In this document: positions 45,534-53,987 of the stretch, in pieces
Position numbering within the stretch: position 1 is the first letter of the stretch
How the letters are laid out: the number at the start of each line of letters is the position of its first letter
Position numbers and translations under genes: made by a program
Notes under the pieces: model-generated
What the model saw: only the letters and a program-made list of their open reading frames with translations
Databases searched by the model: none
What the model was told of the DNA's origin: nothing
Source: Lichenicoccus sp963693035
GTDB lineage: Bacteria; Pseudomonadota; Alphaproteobacteria; Acetobacterales; Acetobacteraceae
Direction: 5' to 3'
Assembly (NCBI GenBank): GCA_963693035.2
Contig: CAXMMQ010000004.1
Location: forward strand, 124,001 to 188,000
Length of the DNA stretch: 64,000 nucleotides

Positions 45534-46457
45534 ATGGATCAGGTCGTCTCGTTGCTTGCTGCCAGCGTGCGGTTCGCAACGCCGATGCTGTTCGCGGCAC
45601 TCGGCGCCATCCTCTCCGAGCAGGCAGGCGTGTTCGCGGTAGGGCTGGAGGGAATGATGCTGGCCGGCGCGTTCGGCGCCGCGGTGGCGGCGTCCGCGAC
45701 CGGCAGCGATGTGGCTGGACTGCTCGCAAGCCTTGCCGCCGGCGGTCTCGTCGGCATCGTCGTCGGGCTGGTGGCGCTGCGGTTCCGCGCCGACCAGATG
45801 GTGACGGGGCTCGCGGTCAACATGCTCGCCGCCGGCAGCACCAGCTTCCTGCTTCGCGTCCTGCATCACGGCAGCGCGCCGGTCATCGCCCTGCCGCTGA
45901 TCAACGCCTGGGCGATCCCCGGCCTGGCGGCAATCCCGCTGCTCGGATCGTTGTTCCGCCAGCCGCCGCTGACCCTGCTCGCCTTTGCGGCCTTCGTGCC
46001 GGTCTCCTGGTTCCTGACGAGCACCCATGCCGGCCTGCGGCTGCGCGGCGCCGGCGAGAACCCGAACGCCGCCTATGTGGCGGGACACGATCCGGGCCGC
46101 ACGCGACTGGTGGCAACCATCGCCGGCGCGTCGATCGCCGGTCTCGGCGGCGCGGTGCTGGTGCTGCAGCAGGTCGGTACCTACACCGACGCGATGACTG
46201 GCGGACGCGGATTCCTTGCGCTTGCAGCCGTGATCGTCGGGCGCTGGCAGCCGGGCGCGACGCTTGTCGCCTGCCTGGCATTCGGCGCCGCCGAGGCCCT
46301 GGAGCTGCGTGTCGAGATCTTCGGGCTGCCGCTCAGTTCCTACACCGTCGAGATGCTGCCCTACTTGGTCGCCGTGCTGGTGCTGGCCGCATTCGGCCGG
46401 TCGGTCCGCATGCCCGCTGCCCTGGGGCGCGCGTATGACCCCGGACAACCTGGATGA
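45534..46457 (+). CDS. ABC permease 1b (BMP/nucleoside type)
   Basis: 307 residues from ATG 45534, two bases after the previous stop. Contains LGAILSEQAGVFAVGLEGMMLAGAFGA, MVTGLAVNMLAAGSTSFLLR and LRGAGENPNAAYVAGHDPGRTRL, typical of the second permease of this family. Completes importer 1. Confidence 0.91.
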   Translation: MDQVVSLLAASVRFATPMLFAALGAILSEQAGVFAVGLEGMMLAGAFGAAVAASATGSDVAGLLASLAAGGLVGIVVGLVALRFRADQMVTGLAVNMLAAGSTSFLLRVLHHGSAPVIALPLINAWAIPGLAAIPLLGSLFRQPPLTLLAFAAFVPVSWFLTSTHAGLRLRGAGENPNAAYVAGHDPGRTRLVATIAGASIAGLGGAVLVLQQVGTYTDAMTGGRGFLALAAVIVGRWQPGATLVACLAFGAAEALELRVEIFGLPLSSYTVEMLPYLVAVLVLAAFGRSVRMPAALGRAYDPGQPG

Positions 46458-46479
46458 CGGCTCTCGCGAGGTCCTGCCG

Positions 46480-46659
46480 ATGATTGAAAAACCGGTGGAC
46501 GATGCAGTCATGCTCGCCGGCAGGCTCGGCCTTAACGTGCCGGACGGCGACCGGGAGATGTTCGGTGACGCGCTGGCGCGGCTGTTCGACCAGGCGGCGC
46601 TCGTGCTGGCGCTGCCGCTTCCGGATGACGACGCGTCGACAGAGCCGTTCACGCCATGA
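46480..46659 (+). CDS. atzG: AtzG-like small subunit (DUF4089-type)
   Basis: 59 residues from ATG 46480 with GAGG at 46467-46470; ATG 46435 in the same frame is possible and would overlap the permease gene. Sequence MIEKPVDDAVMLAGRLGL, a helical middle, and the closing LALPLPDDDASTEPFTP match the small AtzG subunit, which is about 70 residues and needed for stability and activity of AtzE. It shares ATGA with the AtzE-like gene, the same order as known. Easily missed by gene callers. Confidence 0.78.
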   Translation: MIEKPVDDAVMLAGRLGLNVPDGDREMFGDALARLFDQAALVLALPLPDDDASTEPFTP

Positions 46660-48074
46660 GCACATGGAGCCCGGAGACAACGTTGGACAGCCCGGCGACA
46701 GACATCGCCGATGCGGTGCGCGGCGGATGCACGAAAGCCGCTGCGCTGATCGAGACGACGCTGACGCGGATTGCGGATCGCGATCCGGCGCTGAATTGCT
46801 TCACCACCCTGTTCGCCGAGACCGCCCGGGCCGAGGCGGCAAAGATCGATCGTGCCGTGAAACGAGGTCCCGATCCGGGTCCGCTGGCCGGCGTACCATT
46901 CGCGGTCAAGAACCTGTTCGACGTTGCCGGCACGGTCACGCTGGCGGGCTCGAAGATCCGGCGCGACGCGGCGCCCGCGGCGCAGGACGCGACCCTGGTC
47001 GCGCGGCTGCGCGCCGCCGGCGCCATCCTGATCGGCTGCACCAACATGGACGAGTTCGCCTACGGCTTCACCACCGAAAACGAGCACGACGGGCCGACAC
47101 ACAATCCGCATGACCTCGCTCGCTCGGCCGGCGGTTCCTCCGGTGGCTCGGCGGCGGCGGTCGCGGCCAGAATGGTGCCGATCAGTCTCGGCTCCGACAC
47201 CAATGGCTCGATCCGGGTGCCGGCTTCGCTGTGCGGAATCTTCGGCCTCAAGCCGACGCTCGGGCGGCTTTCTCGGATCGGCGTGTATCCGTTCGTCGAT
47301 GCGCTCGACCATGTCGGCCCGTTCGCGCGCTCGGTGCGCGACCTGGCGGCCGCCTACGACTTGCTGCAGGGACCGGACCCGGACTGCCATCCGCCCGCCC
47401 TGGAGCCATCGCTGCCGTCGCTGGAGGCACCGGCCGGAACCCTGCGCGTCGGCGTGCTAGGAGGGTGGTTTCGCGAGACTGCCGGCGAGGAGGCGCGAGC
47501 GGCGACAGATCAGGTCGCGCGCGCGCTCGGGGCGGAAACGCAGGTGGTGCTGGACGGGGTCGCCGAAGCGCGGGCGGCCGCCTTCTGCCTGACCGCCGCG
47601 AGCGGTGCCGCGCTGCATCTGCAGGACCTGCTGCGGCGTCCCGGCGATTTCGACGTCGCCACGCGGGCGCGGTTCCTGGCCGGAGCGATGCTGCCCGCCA
47701 GCGTGCTGCACCGGGTGGAGCGGATCCGGCTGTGGTTCCGCGACCAGCTGCGACACGTGTTCTCCAGCCACGACCTGCTGATCGCGCCTGCGACGCCGTG
47801 CGTTGCGCCGCTGCTGGGGCAGCCGACGCTACGGCTGGGCGACCGCGACGTGCCGCTGCGAGCAAACCTCGGCATCTACACGCAACCGATCAGCTTCATC
47901 GGTCTGCCGGTCGTAACGGTTCCTGTGCTCACCGGCGGTGTGCTGCCGATCGGCGTGCAGCTGATCGCGCCGCCCTGGCGCGAGGCGCTGGCACTGTCGG
48001 TGGCGGCGCAGCTCGAGCGTGACGGCATCGTCGGGTGTTTTGCGCTCATGCACGAGCAGACAACCCGGGCATGA
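46656..48074 (+). CDS. atzE: 1-carboxybiuret hydrolase-like amidase (AtzE family)
   Basis: 472 residues, ATGA overlap with atzG. Amidase-signature triad: Lys85 (GVPFAVKNLFD), Ser161 (AGGSSGGS) and Ser185 (SDTNGSIRVPA). Like AtzE it has the GatA-like fold without the extra C-terminal domain seen in AtzF. AtzEG deaminates the unstable carboxybiuret product of AtzD. Overlaps the next binding-protein gene by four bases, so it is in the importer operon. Confidence 0.85.
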   Translation: MSTWSPETTLDSPATDIADAVRGGCTKAAALIETTLTRIADRDPALNCFTTLFAETARAEAAKIDRAVKRGPDPGPLAGVPFAVKNLFDVAGTVTLAGSKIRRDAAPAAQDATLVARLRAAGAILIGCTNMDEFAYGFTTENEHDGPTHNPHDLARSAGGSSGGSAAAVAARMVPISLGSDTNGSIRVPASLCGIFGLKPTLGRLSRIGVYPFVDALDHVGPFARSVRDLAAAYDLLQGPDPDCHPPALEPSLPSLEAPAGTLRVGVLGGWFRETAGEEARAATDQVARALGAETQVVLDGVAEARAAAFCLTAASGAALHLQDLLRRPGDFDVATRARFLAGAMLPASVLHRVERIRLWFRDQLRHVFSSHDLLIAPATPCVAPLLGQPTLRLGDRDVPLRANLGIYTQPISFIGLPVVTVPVLTGGVLPIGVQLIAPPWREALALSVAAQLERDGIVGCFALMHEQTTRA

Positions 48075-49087
48075 GGCGTCTCGCCCTGTCCGGCCTGGCT
48101 CTGGCTCTTTGCCTGTCGGCGGCGGCAACCGCATGCGCCGCCGCATCGCCGAAACTGTTCTTCGTCTCGCCGCTGCCGTTCGGCGTCGACGTGTACCTCA
48201 AGATGGTGCGCTCAGGTGCGGAGGCAGCAGGCCGCTCCCTCGCGATGCCGACCCGTGTGTTCGAGAGCAGCGATCCGGAAACCCGCGCCGAGGATATCCG
48301 GGCCGCGATCCGCGAGGGAGCCACGATCATCGTGGTCACCGGCTTCGAGTTCGCCGACATCGTTCCTGATGCCGCCGACGACAACCCGGCGATCCGCTTC
48401 CTGATGGTCGACGAATGCCCGACGGAGCCGGCTCCGAATGTCTACTGCGTGCTGTTCAAGGAATACGAGGCGAATTTCCTGGCCGGCTACGAGGCGGCAC
48501 TTGTCTCGCGTTCCGGAAAAGTCGGCACCGTCGCTTCATCCGACATTCCATACATGCACCGCTACAGCGACGCCTTCGCGCAAGGAGCGCGGCTCGCCCG
48601 CACGGCGATCGTCGTGGCGCCGACGCTCTGGGTCGGCGGCGACTCGCCATTCTCCGATCCGGTGCGGGCGGAGAGCCAGGCCGCCACGATGCTCAGCGAA
48701 GGTGTCGACAGGCTGCTCGCCGCCACCTCCGCCGGCAATGGCGGGGTGTTCAGGCAGGTCGCGGCCACGCCGGGGGCACAGGCGTTCGGGGTCGACATCA
48801 ACCAGTGCAAGGAGGCTCCGGGCCACATCGTCGACAGCGCGGTGAAGCATGTCGATCGCGCGACCGAGCAGATGGTCGAGGCGATCGCGCGCGGCACTGC
48901 GCCGAACCGGGCGGCGCTCGGCCTCAAGGAAGGCGCCGTGGGGCTGACCGCCCTCGAACCCGATGCGGCGCACAGCGGCTGCCTCGTCGCCGGCCGCACC
49001 GACATCCTGGCCAGGGTCGCGGCGATCCGGGACGAGATCGTTGCAGGGCGGCTCGTGGTCGCCGATCCCATGCGCGCAGCCCCTTGA
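48071..49087 (+). CDS. BMP-family ABC substrate-binding protein 2
   Basis: 338 residues, ATG 48071 in an ATGA overlap with atzE. Signal peptide LALSGLALALCLSAAATACAA, then BMP features: DPETRAEDIRAAIREGATIIVVTGFEF, NVYCVLFKEYEANFLAGYEAALVSRSGKVGTVASSDIPYMHRYSDAF. Only distantly like binding protein 1, so the two importers probably prefer different ligands. Confidence 0.88.
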   Translation: MRRLALSGLALALCLSAAATACAAASPKLFFVSPLPFGVDVYLKMVRSGAEAAGRSLAMPTRVFESSDPETRAEDIRAAIREGATIIVVTGFEFADIVPDAADDNPAIRFLMVDECPTEPAPNVYCVLFKEYEANFLAGYEAALVSRSGKVGTVASSDIPYMHRYSDAFAQGARLARTAIVVAPTLWVGGDSPFSDPVRAESQAATMLSEGVDRLLAATSAGNGGVFRQVAATPGAQAFGVDINQCKEAPGHIVDSAVKHVDRATEQMVEAIARGTAPNRAALGLKEGAVGLTALEPDAAHSGCLVAGRTDILARVAAIRDEIVAGRLVVADPMRAAP

Positions 49088-50619
49088 TCCCGCCACCCCC
49101 CCGGCTGGAGATGCGCGGGATCGTCAAGCGCTATCCCGGCGTGCTCGCCAATGACGGCATCGACCTGAGCGTCGGGCCGGGCGAGGTGCACGGCATCATG
49201 GGCGAGAACGGCGCCGGCAAATCCACCCTGATGTCGGTGCTGTTCGGGCTGGAGCAGGCCGATGCCGGCAGCATCCTTCTGGACGGGCGGACGATCCGTC
49301 TGCACTCGCCGATCGATGCGATCGGCCACGGCATCGGCATGGTGCACCAGTCGTTCCGGCTGTTCGACAGCCTGACCGTCTGGGAGAACGTGGTGTTCCG
49401 CGCGGAACCGCGGCGCGGGCCGTTCCTCGACGTTGCCGAGGCGTGCCGGCAGGTCGCCGACCTCTCCGCGCGCTACGGCATGCCGGTCGATCCGATGGCG
49501 CGGGTGGCCGACCTGCCCGTCGGCGTCCGGCAGCGCCTGGAGATCCTGAAGGCGCTGTATCGCAAGGCGCGCATCCTGATCCTCGACGAGCCGACCGCGG
49601 TGCTGACCCCTGCCGAGGCGGCCTCGTTGTTCGATGTCGTGCGCACGCTGTCCGGAGCGGGCTGCTCGGTGCTGCTGATCACGCACAAGCTGGCAGAGGC
49701 GATGGCCGCAACCCACCGCATCACCGTGCTGCGTGACGGCCGCGTGGTGGCGAGCATGGCGACGGGAGCCTCCAGCGAGACCGTCCTGGTGCAGGCAATG
49801 ACCGGTCGCGCGCCGGCGATGCGTTCGGACAAGACCGCTACCGCGCCTGGCCCGATCCGTCTCGCGGTCGAGGCGCTGCGCACCGGCGAGACGGCACGGC
49901 CGGCGGTCGATGGCGCCAGCTTCATTTTGCGTGGCGGCGAGATCCTGGGCATCGCCGGCGTCGCCGGAAACGGCCAGTCCGAGCTGGTCGAGGCGCTGGT
50001 CGGGTTGCGGCCGACATCCAGCGGCACGGTGCGGGTGAACGGACATGACGTGACGCGGGCGCCGGTCGCGAGGCGCCGACAGGCGGGCCTCGCTTACATC
50101 GCCGAGGACCGCCACCGCACCGCCAGCGCCGCCGCCTCCAGCGCCGCCGACAACCTGATCCTCGGCTTCCACCACCGGTTGCCGCTGGCCCGGCATGGCC
50201 TGCTGCGGACGCGCGCCGTGCGGGACTGGGCGCGCCGGCTGCTCGAGCGTTTCGATGTCCGTATCGTGAACGAGCGCGTCGCGGTCGGCACGCTCTCGGG
50301 CGGCAACCTGCAGAAGATCGTGATCGCCCGGGAGCTGGCGCACGACGCGCCGCTGCTGATCGCCGAGCAGCCGACCCGCGGCGTCGATGTCGGGGCCATC
50401 GAGTTCATCCACCATCAGCTCGTCGCCGAGCGTGCGCGCGGCCATGCCATCCTGCTGGTCTCCAGCGAGCTGTCGGAGGTTCTGGCGCTCTCCGACCGCA
50501 TCCTGGTGATGTTCGAGGGGCGCTTCCAGGCCGAGCTCGCCGCCGGGGACGCCGACGAGGCCACAGTGGGCCTGCTGATGGCCGGCGGCGCGCGGGCGCG
50601 CGCAGGGGTCGCGGCGTGA
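49084..50619 (+). CDS. ABC ATP-binding protein 2, duplicated ATPase domains (nucleoside type)
   Basis: 511 residues from TTG 49084 (TTGA overlap); ATG 49111 is a shorter option. First half Walker A GENGAGKST, Q-loop VHQSFRLF, Walker B ILILDEPTAVL; second half GVAGNGQSELVEALVG, LSGGNLQKIVIARELA, LLIAEQPTRGVDVGAIEF. ATPase of importer 2. Confidence 0.93.
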   Translation: MIPPPPRLEMRGIVKRYPGVLANDGIDLSVGPGEVHGIMGENGAGKSTLMSVLFGLEQADAGSILLDGRTIRLHSPIDAIGHGIGMVHQSFRLFDSLTVWENVVFRAEPRRGPFLDVAEACRQVADLSARYGMPVDPMARVADLPVGVRQRLEILKALYRKARILILDEPTAVLTPAEAASLFDVVRTLSGAGCSVLLITHKLAEAMAATHRITVLRDGRVVASMATGASSETVLVQAMTGRAPAMRSDKTATAPGPIRLAVEALRTGETARPAVDGASFILRGGEILGIAGVAGNGQSELVEALVGLRPTSSGTVRVNGHDVTRAPVARRRQAGLAYIAEDRHRTASAAASSAADNLILGFHHRLPLARHGLLRTRAVRDWARRLLERFDVRIVNERVAVGTLSGGNLQKIVIARELAHDAPLLIAEQPTRGVDVGAIEFIHHQLVAERARGHAILLVSSELSEVLALSDRILVMFEGRFQAELAAGDADEATVGLLMAGGARARAGVAA

Positions 50620-51671
50620 AGCGCGCCACAGCACCGGCCGGCTTGCTTGCGGGTGTCCTGACCGGGGGCCGACGCCTGACGCCGACGCTGCTTGCGGTCC
50701 TGGCCGGCTTCATCGTGAGCGGCCTGATCGCCACCACCGCCGGTGTCAGTCCGTTCGAGGCCCTGGGCGCGCTGTTGGCCGGCGCCTTCGACGGACCGCA
50801 GATGGCCGAGACCATCAACCGGGCCGCGCCCCTGATCGGCATGGCGCTTTCCGCGGCACTGCCGTTCCGGGGTGGCATGATCAATCTGGGTGGCGACGGG
50901 CAACTGGTGCTGGGCGGCTTCGCGGCCACCCTGGTGGCGCTTTATCTGCCGGCTCCGGACGCCGTGCGGCTCCCAGCCGCACTGTGCGGTGGCATGCTGG
51001 TGGGCGGTCTCTATGGCGTGCTGGCCGTGCTGGGCGAACTGCTGGCCGGCATTCCGGTGCTCGTCTCGAGCTGGCTGCTGACCTATCCGGCGAAGGGGCT
51101 GTGCAGCTACCTGGTGCACGGGTCGCTGCACGATCCGGCCGATGCGCTTGCTGCGACCCATCGCATCCCCCGCGGTGTTCGCCTGACGCATCTGGTGGCC
51201 GGCACGCCGATCACCGCCGGGGTGCTGCTCGTCGCCATCGCGGCGACGCTCATCGTTTTCGTCGATCGCCGCACATCGGTCGGCTACGAGCTGCGCATGC
51301 GCGGGTCCAACCTGCAATTCGCGCGCTATGGTGGCGTCGCCACCCGCCGGCAGTCTGTACTGGTGATGGCCGCGAGCGGGGCGCTGGCCGGTCTCGTTGG
51401 TGCGATCCTGGTGCTGGGCGGCCAGTACCGCTTCACCGACGGCGCCCTGCTGGCGCCCCAATATACCTGGTCCGGCACGCTGGCGGCGCTGCTGGCGGGA
51501 GGCGAGCCGATCGCCGCGATCGCCGCCGGGCTGTTCTTCGCGGCCCTGCAGACCGGCGGTTTCGCGATGGAGCGCACGCTCGGCATCCCGCGGGTGCTGA
51601 CCATGGTGCTGGAGGCCGTCATCATCTTGTTCCTGTCGATGGGCGGCGGCCTGCGCCGGCGGTTCTCATGA
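50616..51671 (+). CDS. ABC permease 2a (BMP/nucleoside type)
   Basis: 351 residues from GTG 50616 (GTGA overlap). Contains FRGGMINLGGDGQLVLGGFAAT, LAGIPVLVSSWLLTYPAKGL and LRMRGSNLQFARYGGVATRRQSVL. Counterpart of permease 1a, clearly diverged. Confidence 0.9.
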   Translation: MKRATAPAGLLAGVLTGGRRLTPTLLAVLAGFIVSGLIATTAGVSPFEALGALLAGAFDGPQMAETINRAAPLIGMALSAALPFRGGMINLGGDGQLVLGGFAATLVALYLPAPDAVRLPAALCGGMLVGGLYGVLAVLGELLAGIPVLVSSWLLTYPAKGLCSYLVHGSLHDPADALAATHRIPRGVRLTHLVAGTPITAGVLLVAIAATLIVFVDRRTSVGYELRMRGSNLQFARYGGVATRRQSVLVMAASGALAGLVGAILVLGGQYRFTDGALLAPQYTWSGTLAALLAGGEPIAAIAAGLFFAALQTGGFAMERTLGIPRVLTMVLEAVIILFLSMGGGLRRRFS

Positions 51672-52588
51672 GCGGCTTCTTCGACGTCACCTTCTTCGAC
51701 CAGGCGGTGCAGGGCATCACGCCGATCCTGCTGGCGGCGCTGGCAGGCACGCTGTGCGAACGGGTCGGGCTGTTCAACATCGCCCTGGAAGGCCAGATGC
51801 TGGTCGGCGCGTTCGCGGCGGTGGCCGGCAATCACCTGACCGGCAGCCTTGCCGGCGGCATCCTGGCCGCCCTGTGTGCCAGCACGCTGTTCGGCGCGAT
51901 CCTCGGGATCGGGGTCGTGCGTCTCGGCGGCGACGCGATCATCATCGGCATCAGTCTCAACCTGCTGGCGTCCGGTCTGACCTCGTTCCTGTTGCGCACC
52001 GTGCTCGGCACCAGCGGCACCTACAGCGACCCGCTGATGGCGGGGCTGCCGCGACTGCGCATCCCTGGCCTCGCCGATCTGCCGCTGCTGGGCCCGGCGC
52101 TCGGCGCCGAGGACGCGCTGGTCTATCTGTCGTGGCTGCTGGTCGGCATCGTGGCGCTGTTTCTGGCCCGCACACCCTGGGGACTGCGTCTGCGCGGCAT
52201 CGGCGAGAACCCGAAGGCGGCGGTGACACTGGGCGAGCGTGCCGGACGCACCAAGCTGGTGACGACGCTGGTGGCCGGGCTGCTGTGCGGTCTGGGTGGG
52301 CTGCAGCTTGCGCTCGGCAACGTCACGCTGTTCGCCGAGAACATGACGGCCGGGCGTGGCTGGATCGCCGTGGCTGCGGTCATGCTCGGCCGGGCAAGAC
52401 CGGTCGCGGTGGCCTGCGCCTGCATCCTGTTCGGGTTTTCCGACGCCATCGGACTGCGCATGCAGGGTGCGTCGGTGCCGAGCCAGCTTACCGACGCGGC
52501 GCCCTATGTCGTCACCCTCGCGGCGTTGCTGATCGCGCGCCCGGAACGCCGGCGTGCCGCCATGCCCACGTCCACGCCGGTCTTGTGA
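51668..52588 (+). CDS. ABC permease 2b (BMP/nucleoside type)
   Basis: 306 residues, ATGA overlap. Contains LAGTLCERVGLFNIALEGQMLVGAFAA, GGDAIIIGISLNLLASGLTSFLL and LRGIGENPKAAVTLGERAGRTKL. Completes importer 2. Its stop overlaps a possible ATG of the Fe-S gene (TGATG). Confidence 0.92.
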   Translation: MSGFFDVTFFDQAVQGITPILLAALAGTLCERVGLFNIALEGQMLVGAFAAVAGNHLTGSLAGGILAALCASTLFGAILGIGVVRLGGDAIIIGISLNLLASGLTSFLLRTVLGTSGTYSDPLMAGLPRLRIPGLADLPLLGPALGAEDALVYLSWLLVGIVALFLARTPWGLRLRGIGENPKAAVTLGERAGRTKLVTTLVAGLLCGLGGLQLALGNVTLFAENMTAGRGWIAVAAVMLGRARPVAVACACILFGFSDAIGLRMQGASVPSQLTDAAPYVVTLAALLIARPERRRAAMPTSTPVL

Positions 52589-52617
52589 TGCAAACCGAGC
52601 CAGAGAGAGAACCGCCG

Positions 52618-53883
52618 ATGTCAGAGAAGCCCGATACGCGCGTGCCGCTACGCACGGTGGAATCCATAGTCGCGGACGGCTTATGCATCGGCTGCGGGCT
52701 CTGCCAGAGCATCGCCACGCCGGACGCGATCCGCATCGTGATGTCCGGCGAAGGCGGCGAGCGGCCGCTCGTGCTGCGGCCGCTCGACGAGCCGGTGCTG
52801 CGCGCGATCAATACGGTCTGCCCGGGCATCCGGGTCGAGGGCTACCAGCCGGGATCGGAGCCTTCGGTCCCGGAGATCGACCCGATCTGGGGCCCGACCC
52901 GGCAGATGGCGATCGGTCATGCCGGCGATCCGTCTGTCCGCCACCACGCATCCTCCGGAGGCGCGCTCAGCGCGCTCGGACTGCACCTGCTGGCCCGCAA
53001 GAAGGTCAAGTTCATCCTGCATGTCGCGGCCTCGACGGAGCAGCCGTTGCGAACCGTGCGCCATCTCAGCTTCGACGCAGCGCAGGTGATCGAGGCGTCG
53101 GGCTCGCGCTACGGGCCCGCGGCGCCGCTGATCGACTTCCGGGAGATACTGGATCGCGATGAGCCCTTCGCCTTCATCGGCAAGGCGTGCGACATCTCGG
53201 CCATTCGCAACTACGCGCGTCTAGATCCCCGCGTCGACCGGCTGTTGCGCTACACGCTCAACTTCTACTGCGGCGGCGTCTCGGAGTTCGGCAAGACCGT
53301 CGACTACGTCCGCCGCATCGGTCGTACCGAGGCTGACATCAGCGGCCTGCGTTACCGGGGCGACGGCTGTCCTGGCGAGATGGTCATGAAGACCCACGAC
53401 GGCAGCGAACATCGATTCAGCTACAACGAGATGTGGAACGACGAGCAGCGGTGGCAGCTGCAGTTCCGCTGCAAGATCTGCCCCGACGCACTCGGAGACC
53501 TTGCGGATCTTTCGGTGGCGGATGTGTGGCCGGGCGGCAAGCCGATCACCGACGAGATCGGGTTCAACGGCTTCATCGCCCGCACCGAGCGGGGGCAGGA
53601 GTTGTTGGACGACGCGGTGCGTGCGGGTGCCATCGTGCTGACCGAGGAGCTCGACTACGCTGGTCTTGAGCTCGCCCAGGGCAGCCAGATGCGCAAGAAG
53701 CAGGGCCTGAACGCGCGCTACGCCGCCATGCGCGACGTCGGCATTGCGCCACCGCTGGCGACCGGGCTCCGCCTCGAGGCGGCTGCGGGCATGCTGTCCG
53801 ACATGGAACGCCGGCAGAACCATGACGGCATGCGCCAGCGCCTGGAGCAGGGCGACAATCGCGAGCCAGTACCGACGCTGTGA
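52618..53883 (+). CDS. FrhB/FdhB-like Fe-S flavoprotein (F420-hydrogenase beta-subunit family)
   Basis: 421 residues from ATG 52618, preceded by GAGAGAGAA; ATG 52588 in a TGATG overlap is possible. N-terminal cluster GLCIGCGLC (Cys23, 26, 29), then SSGGALSALGLHLL, FIGKACDISAIRNYARLD, FYCGG and FRCKICPDALGDLADLSVADVWPGG, the hallmarks of the FrhB N and C domains. Relatives bind FAD and 4Fe-4S and move electrons between ferredoxin, F420 or chlorophyll-type rings. At the end of a heterocycle importer operon it may reduce the ring or accept electrons from it; this is inference. Confidence 0.85.
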   Translation: MSEKPDTRVPLRTVESIVADGLCIGCGLCQSIATPDAIRIVMSGEGGERPLVLRPLDEPVLRAINTVCPGIRVEGYQPGSEPSVPEIDPIWGPTRQMAIGHAGDPSVRHHASSGGALSALGLHLLARKKVKFILHVAASTEQPLRTVRHLSFDAAQVIEASGSRYGPAAPLIDFREILDRDEPFAFIGKACDISAIRNYARLDPRVDRLLRYTLNFYCGGVSEFGKTVDYVRRIGRTEADISGLRYRGDGCPGEMVMKTHDGSEHRFSYNEMWNDEQRWQLQFRCKICPDALGDLADLSVADVWPGGKPITDEIGFNGFIARTERGQELLDDAVRAGAIVLTEELDYAGLELAQGSQMRKKQGLNARYAAMRDVGIAPPLATGLRLEAAAGMLSDMERRQNHDGMRQRLEQGDNREPVPTL

Positions 53884-53890
53884 TATTCGG

Positions 53891-53916
53891 GGCGCTGCCG
53901 GCCGGACGGCAGCGCC
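53891..53916. terminator. Strong GC hairpin between convergent genes
   Basis: A perfect 10-bp stem (GGCGCTGCCG / CGGCAGCGCC) with a six-base loop lies in the 104-base gap between the convergent Fe-S and TonB receptor 4 genes. No T run is present on either side, but position and stem strength suit a bidirectional terminator. Confidence 0.55.
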
Positions 53917-53987
53917 ACAACACCTCGGACGACTACGAAGCAGTGGACGGGTGAATGCGGACGGTAGAGGCGCCGCCCGCTTTGGTC

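Noticed and set aside
45162..47390. 742-codon open frame on the - strand
   Set aside because: It is antisense to the well-supported permease and atzG/atzE genes, is rich in Arg/Gln/His/Gly, and has no domain; a shadow of high GC third positions.
48562..50634. 690-codon open frame on the - strand
   Set aside because: Antisense to BMP2 and ATPase 2, which have clear motifs; composition is typical of antisense frames.
52618..53883. Evidence that the organism uses coenzyme F420
   Set aside because: The family name alone does not show F420 use; relatives use ferredoxin and FAD, and no F420 synthesis genes are seen.
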